In this document: positions 13,253 to 24,124 of the stretch, one piece after another
Layout: each line of letters begins with the position of its first letter
Position numbering within the stretch: the first letter of the stretch is position 1
Source of the DNA: Linepithema humile
Taxonomy: Eukaryota > Arthropoda > Insecta > Hymenoptera > Formicidae
DNA length: 64,000 bases
Direction of reading: 5' to 3'
Assembly (NCBI RefSeq): GCF_040581485.1
Contig: NC_090134.1
Span: 4,960,001-5,024,000 of the forward strand
Notes under the pieces: model-generated
What the model was told of the DNA's origin: nothing
The model's input: the letters and a program-made list of their open reading frames with translations, nothing else
Database searches by the model: none
Translations under genes and position numbers: made by a program

Positions 13253-16204
13253 CAAAGTACAACATTTAATACAAAATTAGCGGCTTCGAGAAATAATATT
13301 TACAAAAGAGAATGGATGTGGATTAAATGCGTCTTCCAAACAGTAATAAAACAGATTTCAGTAATCCCGACTATCTCTACCTTTAATATCAAGCCAACTG
13401 ACGTTTACGGCGCTAAAGTTCATCGTCCGTCCAGCGTATTGTGATGCCTTATCTCGCGATCGAAACGGTTCGCATACCCTGCTGCATGATGCTCGCGTTG
13501 AGATACCCGAGCCGCTATTGGTATAATATTGCAGCTTTGTCGCGTCTCCGGTTGAAATGACACGCCACGATAGTCCGAGCTCCAAATTGGAAGCCGGACA
13601 GTGCGGGGCCGAAAGTACCGCCAGAAACAGAAACGGAGATAGAAAGGGATTGCGGCGGCTCTAAAGTCTCTCTGACGTTCCGGCAAAACGCGTTCAAACG
13701 CAGGCGAGCTTAGGGACGCGCGCGAGCGGCTACTCGTAACTGTAGACGACTCGTCTTCTAAACGAGCGCGGAGCCGAGGTAAAGCACCGCGCGCGGCCAC
13801 CATTTTGCACGGACGGCTTTAACTCGCGTCTTCCTTCTCTTCCCCACAGAGGACACTAAATATCCTGACAAACCCCTCGCGGAGCAAGCCCCCATGTGTA
13901 CGCGCCGCCACTACTTGTCGTGAAAGCGGTAATTACCGGCGGTAAGTTGGAATCTATTTATGGGACTGCGGCACGTACATACATACGTGTAACTTGAAGG
14001 AACTGCGAGTTTGCAATGTGTCGAGCTTGTGGCTAATAATCTCCAGAAAAGTTGGCGGAATGGCGTTTCGAGCATGTTTAGCGTACTCGGCAAGAAGTAT
14101 GTAAGTGTTAATTATTAAACTATGTTAAAAAAATAACAGAATTATATAAAAATACGAAAAAGAAAATAAAGTTGAATTCATTCAAAATTGTACGATAGAA
14201 TGCGTTATATTACTGTCAGAAATTCTACAATTTGTACAAACTGCCGAGCTTGCAAGATTTCTCAATTTCCTCGCATAACAAATTTGTCGTGGAAATAGGC
14301 GGATAATCGAGAGATTGAATAAACCGAAATCCGAAGAGTCGGCACTGGATTGCGGGAAAGCCCGTTAATTAATGCGAGTCAAACGCGCTTAGCGCGGGTG
14401 CTTTCAGTGGGCAAACTTTATTTCCCGCTGAAGGATATTTCCTTTCAGAAGATGCCGTGCGAAGGAAGCGAAAGGGATGGAAAAGCGGTCGACTTAGTTC
14501 TTGGCGAAGTTCCTCGCGTAACAATATGGCCGGTCCACCGAAGGAATGGCGCTTTACCTCCGCATCCTTCCGTAGCCGCCGCTGCCGTCGTCGCCGCCTC
14601 ACCGCTCCTCTACCTTAATTAGCTTCGCCCGTCGGTAAACAATAAGCCGTTATTTCTGACAAATTAATTCGAAAAACAATTCCCGGTCTGTCGGGTCGCG
14701 CGACGCCGCAGCCGCCGGCTTTTATCCCGCTGGGGATGCGCGTCTCAAAACGTAACGAGCATCCCTTTCATGTAATACTACACCATGCCCTACGCTTCGC
14801 CGGAATTCCTGAGACCCAACCGCGTTAAGCTCCCTCAGGATCCTCTTCCGCTTCTCTCCGGCCGCAAGAAAATCAGACGCTCGTCGTTGTCGAAGAACGG
14901 AAACATCGCATGGCGATCAACAATCCTGTCGTGAATTATTGAACTAAACAATATTCGTCGATTTTATATCCTGGAGAAAACGTTGTGAGTTACTCGTAAT
15001 TGGAAATACAGCTACAGAAAAGAACATGGTTTTTTAAGTTCTGAAAAGGATTTCTCAAGTATTTTATAATATTAATTTAGTGGGATTTAGTTTTTCTCTA
15101 AAACTTTAATACAAATTCGATTAGAAACAAGATTATTTATATACTAGAAAATATTGGAAGAAATATAATTTTACGTAAGTTTGTGCTATATTGAATAAAT
15201 AATAATAAAAAAATTTTGATTTAGCTTAATTCAACTTTTCGCGAGGAGAGAGCCGATTTCAAGTTTGTAAAGACGCTTTTGAAGTTTGATATGAGCCTCA
15301 CGAGACATCCTATATAATTCGATCATAATTAAGTACCGCGGAGAAATTTGCTCTTCATCATGTCGTATCCTCTTTTCCGCACGCTTGCAGAATGCATTTC
15401 CCGCGCTAAGAGATACGGACGGTTACCCTCAGACCGACCAAATCACTTTGTCGTCACTGCGTGATCCTCGCCGCTATCCCTCGCGCAAATATTTAAGCGT
15501 ACAACGTCCGTACACCCTGGAGATTACATGGGCAGCTCAGTTCGTTTCGTCCGACTTCATCTTCATCAACATACTGATCAAATCTCCCGTCCTGCTCCGC
15601 CGCGCTCTCAACGTTTACACAAAACCACCGCACGATGTGCAATTAAATACCATCTTTCATAACTCATCGCACGCAATAAAATCGACAATTGAATCATACG
15701 TGATATATCGTCAAGCATTTTAATAAATTATCTCTTTCTTTATAACTCGACGATGTTATTTTAAAATAGAAATTTATTTCAAATTTTCAAGAATAAAACT
15801 TTTGTAAGTGACGAACTTTATGCAGAAAGAACATTAAACTTTCCTTTCAGTTCTATAATTATACAAATGTTAATACTGTCCTATTTAAAATTTCTAGTGT
15901 CATACTTAATTTATTTCTGAGACATATAGTATTCTAGTTAGATGAGTGTTGATTTATAGAGATAGTTTGCAAATAAAGGGACACCGGAGATATATACGTG
16001 TAGCGCACTGTTATATTGGCGCAAGTCTGCGAGTGCGATTGAAAGTCGAGAGATCTCTCGAATAGCCGGATTCGCTCTGCCCAATCTCTATCTTCGCCAT
16101 CTCGATTCGCGTTTCGAGCGCGTTTGGCGAACTTGGGACCGCTTCCGAGAACTTCCGGTGCGGATATCCAGTTTGATAGTTTAAACCGGATATTCGACGC
16201 CCGC

Positions 16205-16206
16205 TT

Positions 16207-16238
<32 letters not shown>
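16205..16238 (+). repeat. (CT)n microsatellite
   Basis: Dinucleotide CT run with a single G interruption at 16232, inside a CpG-rich segment. Confidence 0.95.
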
Positions 16239-17162
16239 GTTGGATAGCTCTACCGGCGAACGGAGAATGGAAACAGCGAAGGGGTTGCAGTCTCGTAGCG
16301 CGGAGAGTGGCGGCGGCATCCAGGCTTATAGCGGCGCGAGACGCTCATCTGCATTTCAAATCGCACGCCTGTACGAAGATTTGTACGCGCGGGCACCTTT
16401 CTGCAGTGCGAGTGCGGAACCGAACGTGTACAGCATCGTCCGGAAACGAATCGTCGGATCGAACGGTCGCACGTAAAAATAGGGGAAACTAATAGGCGCA
16501 TGAAATGTGTTATAATTTATTTGAAAGTTATTGGCCATTAGTTTAATCAATATGCAATTATGCACGATTTAATAACGCGTATTATTAAATTATTCATGGG
16601 CCAACTCGTCCAACTGAATTTATCATCAAGCCACATTAAATTACTATAATAAAATATATGTGTATGCATTGTACATAAATGCTAAGAAATATAAGTGAAA
16701 AATTAATTTCTCATACCTTCTTTCTTTCTTTCAATTCGCCTTACTTACGCGGCGAATAGAATCCGGTGTACATTATAAAGAAACTTAATAGATTCCACTT
16801 CCTAGTACTGTTGTTCTTATTACTGTTTGTAATGATTTGGCTAACATTATACTCGTGCGCTATGCGCATACAATCCACAATGTGTATTTCCAGCCGACCG
16901 GCGAAAGCGCGTTGCATGCACGTTTACGTATATCAAAGACGCGTCACTCTCGTGCATGCCGTGATTGTTTTCGCCCGTGTACACGCACGCAGAGAAATAG
17001 CGTGCACATAAGACGGAAATTCTACTGGATAGCTGCGGGGCCCACGTTCTTCCTCCTACGGCGGAATTGAGCGGCCGCGGATTTACGGTAAGAGCCGCGC
17101 AAACGAAACGAGCGGAAGTCGACCATGCTTCCGGATCAGACGGCTAGGTCTACCGTGGGCTT

Positions 17163-17179
17163 TCTCTCTCTCTCTCTCT
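17163..17179 (+). repeat. Short (TC)n run
   Basis: Eight uninterrupted TC units. It lies about 510 bases downstream, on the minus strand, of the KIF26-type exon donor. Confidence 0.9.
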
Positions 17180-17687
17180 ACTGTCCCGATTAAACTACGC
17201 GGAAATCCTATCGAGAAGTAGACGCCATTATCCACGCGAGAGTGTGTTCACGCTACGTCGACGTGCTTGATTGATTAATTCGAAAGTAGCTTCCGATGCG
17301 ACCACGAAAAGTTAACTTTTAGATCCGACTCATCGGACGGTTTCGGCTAACTAATTCTGTTTAACATCTCTCAGTCTTTTACCGCATGAGAGATTTCCTA
17401 AAAATTTAAATGCGATCTTTTCAGAGAACTTTCTTGCAATTTTCAACTCTAGTTAATTCGTTTGTGCATCGGCTAAATTTTCCTAGAGTAATTTCGCAAA
17501 AGAAGCACGAGTGTGTGATACGACGAGAGAGGACAAGGTTAAACGCGCGGACGAAAAATGTCCATACAGATTGCGTCGTCGTCGTGATGGAAGCGATCGG
17601 CTGGAGAAATTCATGGTCGGGTATTTTCTGAAGTAGACCGAAACTTCGTCGCCTGCGCCCGAGGCAGCGATATCGATAAGGACTTAC

Positions 17688-17872
17688 CTTGCCGACCCCG
17701 GTGAGCTCCTTTACGCCTATCCTTCTGAGAAGGGCGGGTGGTGCCGGAGGTGGTGACTTGAGAAGAAGTGCGGCGTATCCATTGGGAAAAATGGGCAGCT
17801 CGTCAGATCCGATGTTTTCGTCGCCGGAACGCCGTCTCCGATGCGGGCTCGACGATAAATTCAATTTCTGCG
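17688..17872 (-). CDS. KIF26: Internal exon of a KIF26/VAB-8-type kinesin, just upstream of the motor domain
   Basis: This 185-base exon carries 61 whole codons plus two bases that complete a split codon. It ends in AAG followed by GTAAGTCC, a near-ideal splice donor, at 17687/17686. The peptide has, in order, QKLNLSSS, a basic run RRRR, an acidic DENIGSDE stretch, IFPNGY, then SPPPAPPALLRR and finally GVKELTGVGK. From family knowledge, vertebrate KIF26A/B have AAQKLNL, then a SPPPAPP-x-LLR block, then GKVKVMLR, which opens the motor; the order and spacing here match. KIF26 and worm VAB-8 are kinesin-11 proteins. Their divergent motors bind microtubules with little or no transport activity and act in cell migration, axon guidance and signalling. 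The exon stops exactly where the first motor strand should begin. The acceptor chosen is GGGCAG before CGCAGAAA, because it keeps frame with the neighbouring exon; an alternative AG lies five bases upstream. Identification rests on remembered family motifs, with no alignment run. Confidence 0.77.
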
Positions 17873-18194
17873 CTGCCCTGCGTCACACAAATTGTCGCGT
17901 TTAATATTATTTTATCATGCGTTATATCATTTTAATAAAAAAAAAAAAAAAAAACTATCATATCATCAATTTAATATAATTTCAATACATTTTTTTCCTA
18001 AAGAAATTGGATCAGGCAATCATATCTATAAAACATTCATGTGTTATTTACATTTGAAGTTTTATCAGAAAATTTGCACGGTTATGAAAATGTACTGAGA
18101 GGGTTATAAGGAGTAAAATATTCCATTCCGAGCTCGCTCTCATCTCGATCCTCTTGAGCGATGCCTATCGCCTTGGCAGGCGTGGCCTCCGTAC
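17873..18194 (-). other. Intron between the two KIF26-type exons
   Basis: On the minus strand this 322-base segment starts GTACGG (donor context TTCGCAG/GTACGG) and ends GACGCAGGGCAG. Joining the two exons here restores GCA-GCG-CAG and gives FAAQKLNL with no frame break, which is the main support for the boundaries. An 18-base poly-T (poly-A on the plus strand at 17937-17954) lies about 65-80 bases before the acceptor. The region close to the acceptor is not very pyrimidine-rich. Confidence 0.6.
17937..17954 (+). repeat. Poly-A tract (18 A) inside the KIF26-type intron
   Basis: Eighteen A on the plus strand, read as poly-T on the gene strand, about 65-80 bases before the splice acceptor. Confidence 0.95.
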
Positions 18195-18438
18195 CTGCGA
18201 AAGGGTCGCCGTACTCCGGAAGGTATGTGTCTCGAGGGCGACTGGGTGACATACTCCGCGGGACGAGCCTGGTAATCAGCGGAGGTAATGTGCCGGAACC
18301 CCCTGTCGCGCGGGGCGCGCCGAGGTGGCTGCGTTTAAAGGGGTGCGCCGGGAACGAGAGCGACTCGCCGTGTGGCGGCATCCCAATGTCGGCGTCAGTT
18401 TTGGCGGCGGGGCGGGAAGTTACGCAGGGCAGGTTGCC
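18195..18438 (-). CDS. KIF26: Upstream exon of the same KIF26-type gene (5' boundary uncertain)
   Basis: The minus-strand frame is open from 18438 down to the donor at 18195/18194. It encodes about 81 residues beginning GNLPCVTSRPAAK and ending TYLPEYGDPFA. It is rich in Pro, Arg and Ser, as expected for the disordered region before the KIF26 motor. It links in phase (one base carried over) to the next exon to give PFA-AQKLNL; vertebrate proteins have a similar short segment before AAQKLNL. The left end is the weak point. The furthest acceptor in frame is GAAGTTAG/GGCAAC at 18439, whose upstream sequence is purine-rich. A better pyrimidine tract precedes an AG inside the frame (CTTTAAACGCAG, near 18328), and an in-frame ATG lies at 18381-18379. 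The exon may therefore be shorter, or could hold an alternative start. Peptide content and donor are fairly secure; the 5' edge is not. Confidence 0.55.
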
Positions 18439-18561
18439 CTAACTTCTCTCCACCCCTCGTGGGCCTCGTTAACCCACGCTCTGTGAAATTGGAAATACCA
18501 GCGACCTCTCGCGCACTCGTTCGCCCTCTTGCGAGGTCGATCTCGCACAGACTCTCCTCAC
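18439..18561 (-). other. Possible 123-base mini-intron before the KIF26-type exon
   Basis: On the minus strand a donor-like GCGCGAG/GTGAGGAG occurs at 18562/18561 and the acceptor GAAGTTAG ends at 18439. A TTAAC branch-point-like sequence lies about 30 bases before the acceptor. The length is normal for a short insect intron. The sequence on the far side (18562 upward) is CpG-rich and could be an untranslated first exon. It has an open frame in the right phase but no recognisable protein. Only the splice-site pattern supports this. Confidence 0.25.
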
Positions 18562-21230
18562 CTCGCGCTCCCGCACGCTCTGCGGTGCGCGGCTCCGCCG
18601 AGCTCGAGTGTCATAAAAAATGGAAGGTGTGGGGGATGCGACGGGGCGTCGAACGGAACGCGGTTATCGCCGCGAGGTGCAGTCGCTTTTCACCGGCCGG
18701 CTGCCGGCCGCGTCGTATCCGTCCGTCAAGTGAATCACGTCATTCGCTGCTCTTTCGCTCCCGTGCGAGCAGGTGCGAGCGAACGGCGCGTGAAACGACT
18801 TACGAGGATTGCGATGTGTGTCGGCCAACGATTTCTTTAATAGATTTCGGAGCGGGACGGAGAGAGAGGAAGAGAAAGAGATAGAAAACAGATGACTTTA
18901 TCACACCACTCAAAGCAAGTCCCTTGAAGCGCACGGTGAAATAATAGGGTCATTTTGGAACATATGACCATAGTTTTTGGAATAGATGGCTACAGTAAAA
19001 GGCACGTTATAACGCTCACGGTTAGCGACGGTTCTCATACTTTTCGCTCGCGAGGAGATTGACACTTTTAACAGGAATCTAAGGTAACGTAACTTTTTTG
19101 CGGAAATATAAAATATAAAATTCCTTGCCGTTGATGTCTGCAGCTATAAAAAAATTGCGCGCAGTCGTATAGGATTAAACTGCAGAATATGACGAATAAC
19201 TAAAAAATTAATCGTTGAATAAACTAGTATTCGGAATAAAAAAAATTCTGCAAATGGACAAAATGCAATGTCGTACGGAAAAAGAACGCTTCAAAGTTAA
19301 TTACGAAACCAGTTAAAAATTGTCAGTTCTGTCTCGGATGAGATACGCGCGCAGCGCGAGCAGAACCGTGTAAACCTTTAAGGCAATTAGAGTATCCGGC
19401 AAATATTGCGCAAAAGCTTTCGGATGTTTTTTGTTCGGGTGCAACGACGCCGAATTCGCACGACGCGCGCGCGGCTCGTCGCAGCTGCATAACATCCATC
19501 GACAAGCGGAATGTTTTGCCGGCCCGTTCAAAAGGATTGTTTTCGCGCACTATCAACGCTGTTGCGCGCAATAAACGGCAGCGACAGAGGGAAAAAGCGA
19601 CGGCGGGAGATCCACGAGATCGCGGCTCGTCGTGCCGTTTTAACGAGCGCGGACTGCGAGACAAACGCGAGAACGTCGCGTCACATTGCCCTCCGGAAAT
19701 TTGTGCACTTTCTCTGCATCGGACGAAAATGCAGCCTCACGGAACCACGGTCGTCGTCTAGTTTTATGCTCGATTTAATTATTTACGGTACTCTTTTCTA
19801 GAAGATTGAGAAGAAAAGGGACGGAGGAATTTACGGAGCGGAACTTGCACGAATAAATTACGTCCGAAACGTGAGCCTCTCGGGAAGCAAACCGTGTTTT
19901 TTTCGACGGTGAGAACAATGCAGATTTCTTTTGATTCTATTTACGATCGCGCAATGACGATGGCCATGCGCCAAAAAGATAATCGCATCGATATATCTTT
20001 CGTCGTGAATATAATTATGTGAACGTTCTGGTTTGTTTCAAACCTCACGAGGTAATACCGCACGCAAAAATAATATCAAATATTATCTCGCATTCTTTAG
20101 ACGCGATGTAGAATGTATAATAAAACATGACTGATTCCAGCGAGATATTTCTGTAATTAACGTAGACGTAATTAAGCAGTCTGCCTCATTAGCGACTCGG
20201 GAGCTTCCAACAAATTGCATTTTCTCAACATTACATAGTAATAAAAATTCACTGTAGAGGAGTATGGAAAAAGTTGAAAGTTTGATATTCCTATGTCATT
20301 TAACAGCATTTGTAATACATATAAACGTTTTATACATTATTACGTTAAGTCATGCACAAAATATGCGAGGTGTTATGCGATATATCTAAAGAATATACAT
20401 TTTTTATAATCACGTAAAACAATGTTTTAATGTAGCTTTAATATTTAATAATTAAAATATTACCAAAAAATTATTTTAATAAATTAAATATTTCATTCTG
20501 TATTCAATTAAACTTAATACTATATTCCATGAAATTTTAATTACTCTGATGTAACGAGAAATTTTTGAGGCTACAAATTAAAAACAAAAACTTTTACTTT
20601 GCTGTTCGCTAAATAAACATAGAAATTAATTTCATATACACGATTTTACGTGAAAAATTTTAAATTGATATTGATCATAAAGTTTAATATTTCACGTGTT
20701 ATTATTATGCAAAATCTGGACAAAAATACTACGGTGGATGTTTTATCGCAAGTTGATGGCAATCGTAAGATTGCAAAGCAAGCGGAACACCTATTTCTGA
20801 AAAAGTAATGTATCTTCTACTTCGCAATATGTGCCTTAGGCGAATCCAAAATAGAATGTGAAAGGATGCGGTAGACGCAGGTGCGTGTCACAAAAGCACA
20901 ATCTATTTCATCAATCAGGAGGAACAGATGCGTACTGGATCTCATACATGTATTCAAAACCTCCAATGAAATATCGCCGAAATCCCCATATCCACTGTCG
21001 TCATTGACATTTAATATCTTAAAAGCGAGGCATAAAATGCCAAAAGCGTGGAATATTAAATTGCACATGGCAAATATAATCACGCAACAATTCCCAGTTG
21101 CTGAATACAAACCTACTAGAATTTTTACATTAAAAGAGCTTGAAAACAGTAAAAATATTAATAATATACTTCGACACTCGGTATGAATCAAAACTTTATT
21201 TTTGCTAATTTATATCATTATTTGATAAAT

Positions 21231-21253
21231 ATTCATTCATTCATTCATTCATT
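21231..21253 (+). repeat. (ATTC)n tetranucleotide repeat
   Basis: Five full ATTC units followed by ATT. Confidence 0.95.
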
Positions 21254-21710
21254 TGTTCAGCTGTATCTCAAATGCGCTTTTCATAAAATGACTAATCTCA
21301 GTTAATTGTTGATTCTCCCAACAGAGATTTCGATGTGTTACACATTCGTCATTCGGCGACGGTCGACGCGTTTCACGATTTGTCCCGTCGTGTTCAACAA
21401 TCGTAAATTTTTGCACCGCGTGTTTTTACAGTAATAAAAGTATTGTGTGAATAAAGCCAGCGCGAGAGAAATGGGACCCGCTCGTAATTCGCGCGGAAAT
21501 TACACGCTTAATTCGCGATGTTATTTACGAGCGAACGGACACTCGCCGACCGACCACCCCAGGGGAAGCGAGCGAGGGAGGTGCGGCGCTCCCTTCTTGG
21601 CAATCCGCCACGTATCTCGGCTTAATCAAGGAAATTATGGCGCGAAACGCTCTAAACGTCCGCCTGCATTAGTAAGGTCGCATATCTCCCGTCGCGACAC
21701 ATCCGATATC

Positions 21711-21730
21711 GGCGCGGCGCGGCGCGGCGC
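21711..21730 (+). repeat. (GGCGC)4 pentanucleotide repeat
   Basis: Four perfect GGCGC units in a CpG-dense segment. Confidence 0.95.
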
Positions 21731-23284
21731 GTGAATTAAAAACTTTCGACGAGCCACACGCGACGTGATTTTTTACGAGCCCGCAGTGGGGATAACTAGC
21801 GGAAGAATTTTATAGGCGGCGGCTTAATTAAACACGCCACGATCAACCTTCTCGCCAGACAAAGCTGCGAATAAATCCTGTTTGGACTGGATACGGCGCC
21901 AACGAGACCGCTAAATAAATGCGCGTATCGTTATGGTGATGTTTTGCGGTTTACGAGCAATCGTCGTGAAGACCATTTGCGCCGAAAAGCTAGTTGATTT
22001 TTTTTGCCGGAATTGAGAAAATTACGTAGCGTTAAATCTTCGCCTTATTCACGCACTCGTCAGCGTGAAATGTTAGATAGTCATTTCGCAGGCCGCTTTA
22101 TTTTCGTCATAACTTTAATATTCATCACTCTATCATCCGCGGGAAAATTCTTTGTCAAAAAACTATACGAACGTCTAGAATATCTGGCCGCTTTTATCCG
22201 TATTATCATTAATTGTGCCGTTTATTCATTCGCTATTGAAATTTTTATTACAGTAATATCACTGATAGTCACTAATCGAATTTTATCAATGACATTTCGA
22301 GATATTCTCTGCAAGAGAGAACCGAGGGGTTTTGATAGCCGCGAATGACGTTGAAAGTTATAAGATTCACCGAGCCACGACAAATTATTTGTCGAGACTG
22401 GCGGCAAATGAAATTTCTTCCGGACGGATTAAATTTGCATCCTCATTAACTGCTTTTCCTGCCTGCGGAAAGTTACAAAGCTTCCCGTCGTTCTGTAAAC
22501 ACCTTAATGGACGTCCGGTGAAAAATCTCCAACACTTTTATGGCCGCGAAACGCTCACGGAGTGAGCAAGTTACTGTTTTTTCTCGTATCGCACGCGAGA
22601 GTATCGCCGGCGTGCCTAACGTTATCGCGCGCGCTGCACTCTACGATATTTCATAGCGGGGGATAATTGTAGTTTAAATTCGGCTCTCCCTACCCGTTGC
22701 AACCGATATCAGTAATCGCATTATTACGTGAATCCGGCTCCCGACCTATTACTAGTGAAGTATTATCGCCCGAAAAGTTAAGCCTCTTACGCTCTGGCTC
22801 TACGATCTATAAATTTTACATTGCTCTCGCTTCAAACGCGCTCGGCTTTTGAACGAGTCTTCCTACGGCAATCCACAGAACGGCAAAATAATACAGTCGA
22901 GTGCCGCCGTGCCATTTAGAATTCTGGACCGAATCTAAATATTCACGCGCGAAAATGGCATTCCTGCAGCAGATTTAAATGACGAGTAATAACAAAGATA
23001 TATAGAGAAAATTATTAAAAATTAATATTGAAATTTCCATTGCTTAAGTTTACAAAAGCACGAGAGATTAACACCTTTTTTTAAAATTTATTCATTAATT
23101 TATCCAATTTAAGTTTATCAAATTAAAAAAAAAATTGTTTCATTACGTAACATCGAGGTCCAATTAATTTTCCCCTAAAAGATTATTTTTTTTATAACAA
23201 TTTTTGTTGCCTCTAAAATTCGCTACTCGCAACCGTGCTCTACATCATTCTCGGCGCGACAAACGTTTGAATAATTCTCCCCGG

Positions 23285-23299
23285 CACACACACACACAC
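23285..23299 (+). repeat. (CA)7 microsatellite
   Basis: Seven CA dinucleotides plus a C. Confidence 0.95.
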
Positions 23300-24058
23300 T
23301 TGAGGGTGTGATCCGTTACGCGATCAAGGCGGAGGATGAGAATGAGTCACGAGCTACGTGTAACCACTCCATAAATTACGTAACAGTCCGTTCTCATCTC
23401 TTTTTACTTCGCACCCGCGCCCGAAGTGCGCGACGCGGTGGCTCGGCAAACTCGCCAATCCCGTTTGCACCGCCGCGGTCGCCGTCCTCCTTCCCTCCTA
23501 TCGCTCTATCTACCCGTCCCGCTAGGACTCCGTCACGCACCTTTCTCCGTTCGGTTGCCCGGAAACGGAAAGAAAACACCGACGGGAATCCCGCCGGGAT
23601 GGATGGAGAGCACATTCGAGAGGACATCGCCGCTCTCTCCCGAGTTTCTCCTTCGGATAAACCGCGCCCCGACGCTCTCGCTTCCACGCCGAAACGACAA
23701 ATTCCACCCGCGCTCCTCCCCTGATTGAATTGCCATAATCGATCCGTGAAAAATCCCAACCGCGTATTCAACGACCTCTCGCATTACTTCCCGCTCTATC
23801 CGTGTTTTTCTTAGCCCGCCTCCGTCCTCGCGCTTCGGCTCAGCGAGATAATCAAGAGTGCATTTGCTTTAATCCTTACCGGCCCCTCTCCACGTTCCCT
23901 CACGTATTCCTCGTACCACTCGTCCAACCCATCTATTTTTCGGACATCGATAACCTCACATTAATCATTTTTTTTCAACGAATGATGAAGCGAACCCCCT
24001 GTCTATTAGTATAATTGCATGATTTTTATTATAATTTAAGGGAATACGGCATTAAACG

Positions 24059-24124
24059 CGAAATAATTCGCTACTTTTATTTTATCAATAACGAAATAGT
24101 TCGCTACTTTTATTTTATCAACAA
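24059..24124. repeat. Tandem duplication, two 33-base units
   Basis: Unit 1 (24059-24091) and unit 2 (24092-24124) both run from CGAAATA to an A-rich end and share TTCGCTACTTTTATTTTATC. They differ at two positions (A/G and T/C). Confidence 0.93.

Larger units (their letters stand above)
11054..17687. other. Non-coding: probable KIF26-type intron, part nearest the exon
   Basis: The sequence alternates between AT-rich (about 11640-11860, 12480-12740, 13020-13350, 14100-14300, 14930-15240, 15720-15960) and CpG-rich (about 13480-13880, 14440-14900, 16020-16490, 16880-17380). It carries the palindrome, the flanked poly-A and the CT repeats listed separately. A minus frame at 12040-12306 is open for 88 codons but has no recognised domain. 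GGTTCGAACTCC at 12014 resembles a tRNA B box but no cloverleaf forms around it. Confidence 0.6.

Noticed and set aside
13420..13803. 127-codon minus frame starting with a good insect start context (CAAAATGG)
   Set aside because: No recognisable domain; the region is CpG-rich so long frames are expected, and several frames overlap. The start context alone is not enough.
18372..18884. 170-codon plus frame over the kinesin exon region
   Set aside because: It overlaps the 5' end of the minus-strand kinesin exon and the adjacent CpG-dense block, is Arg-rich and lacks any domain, so it is a shadow.
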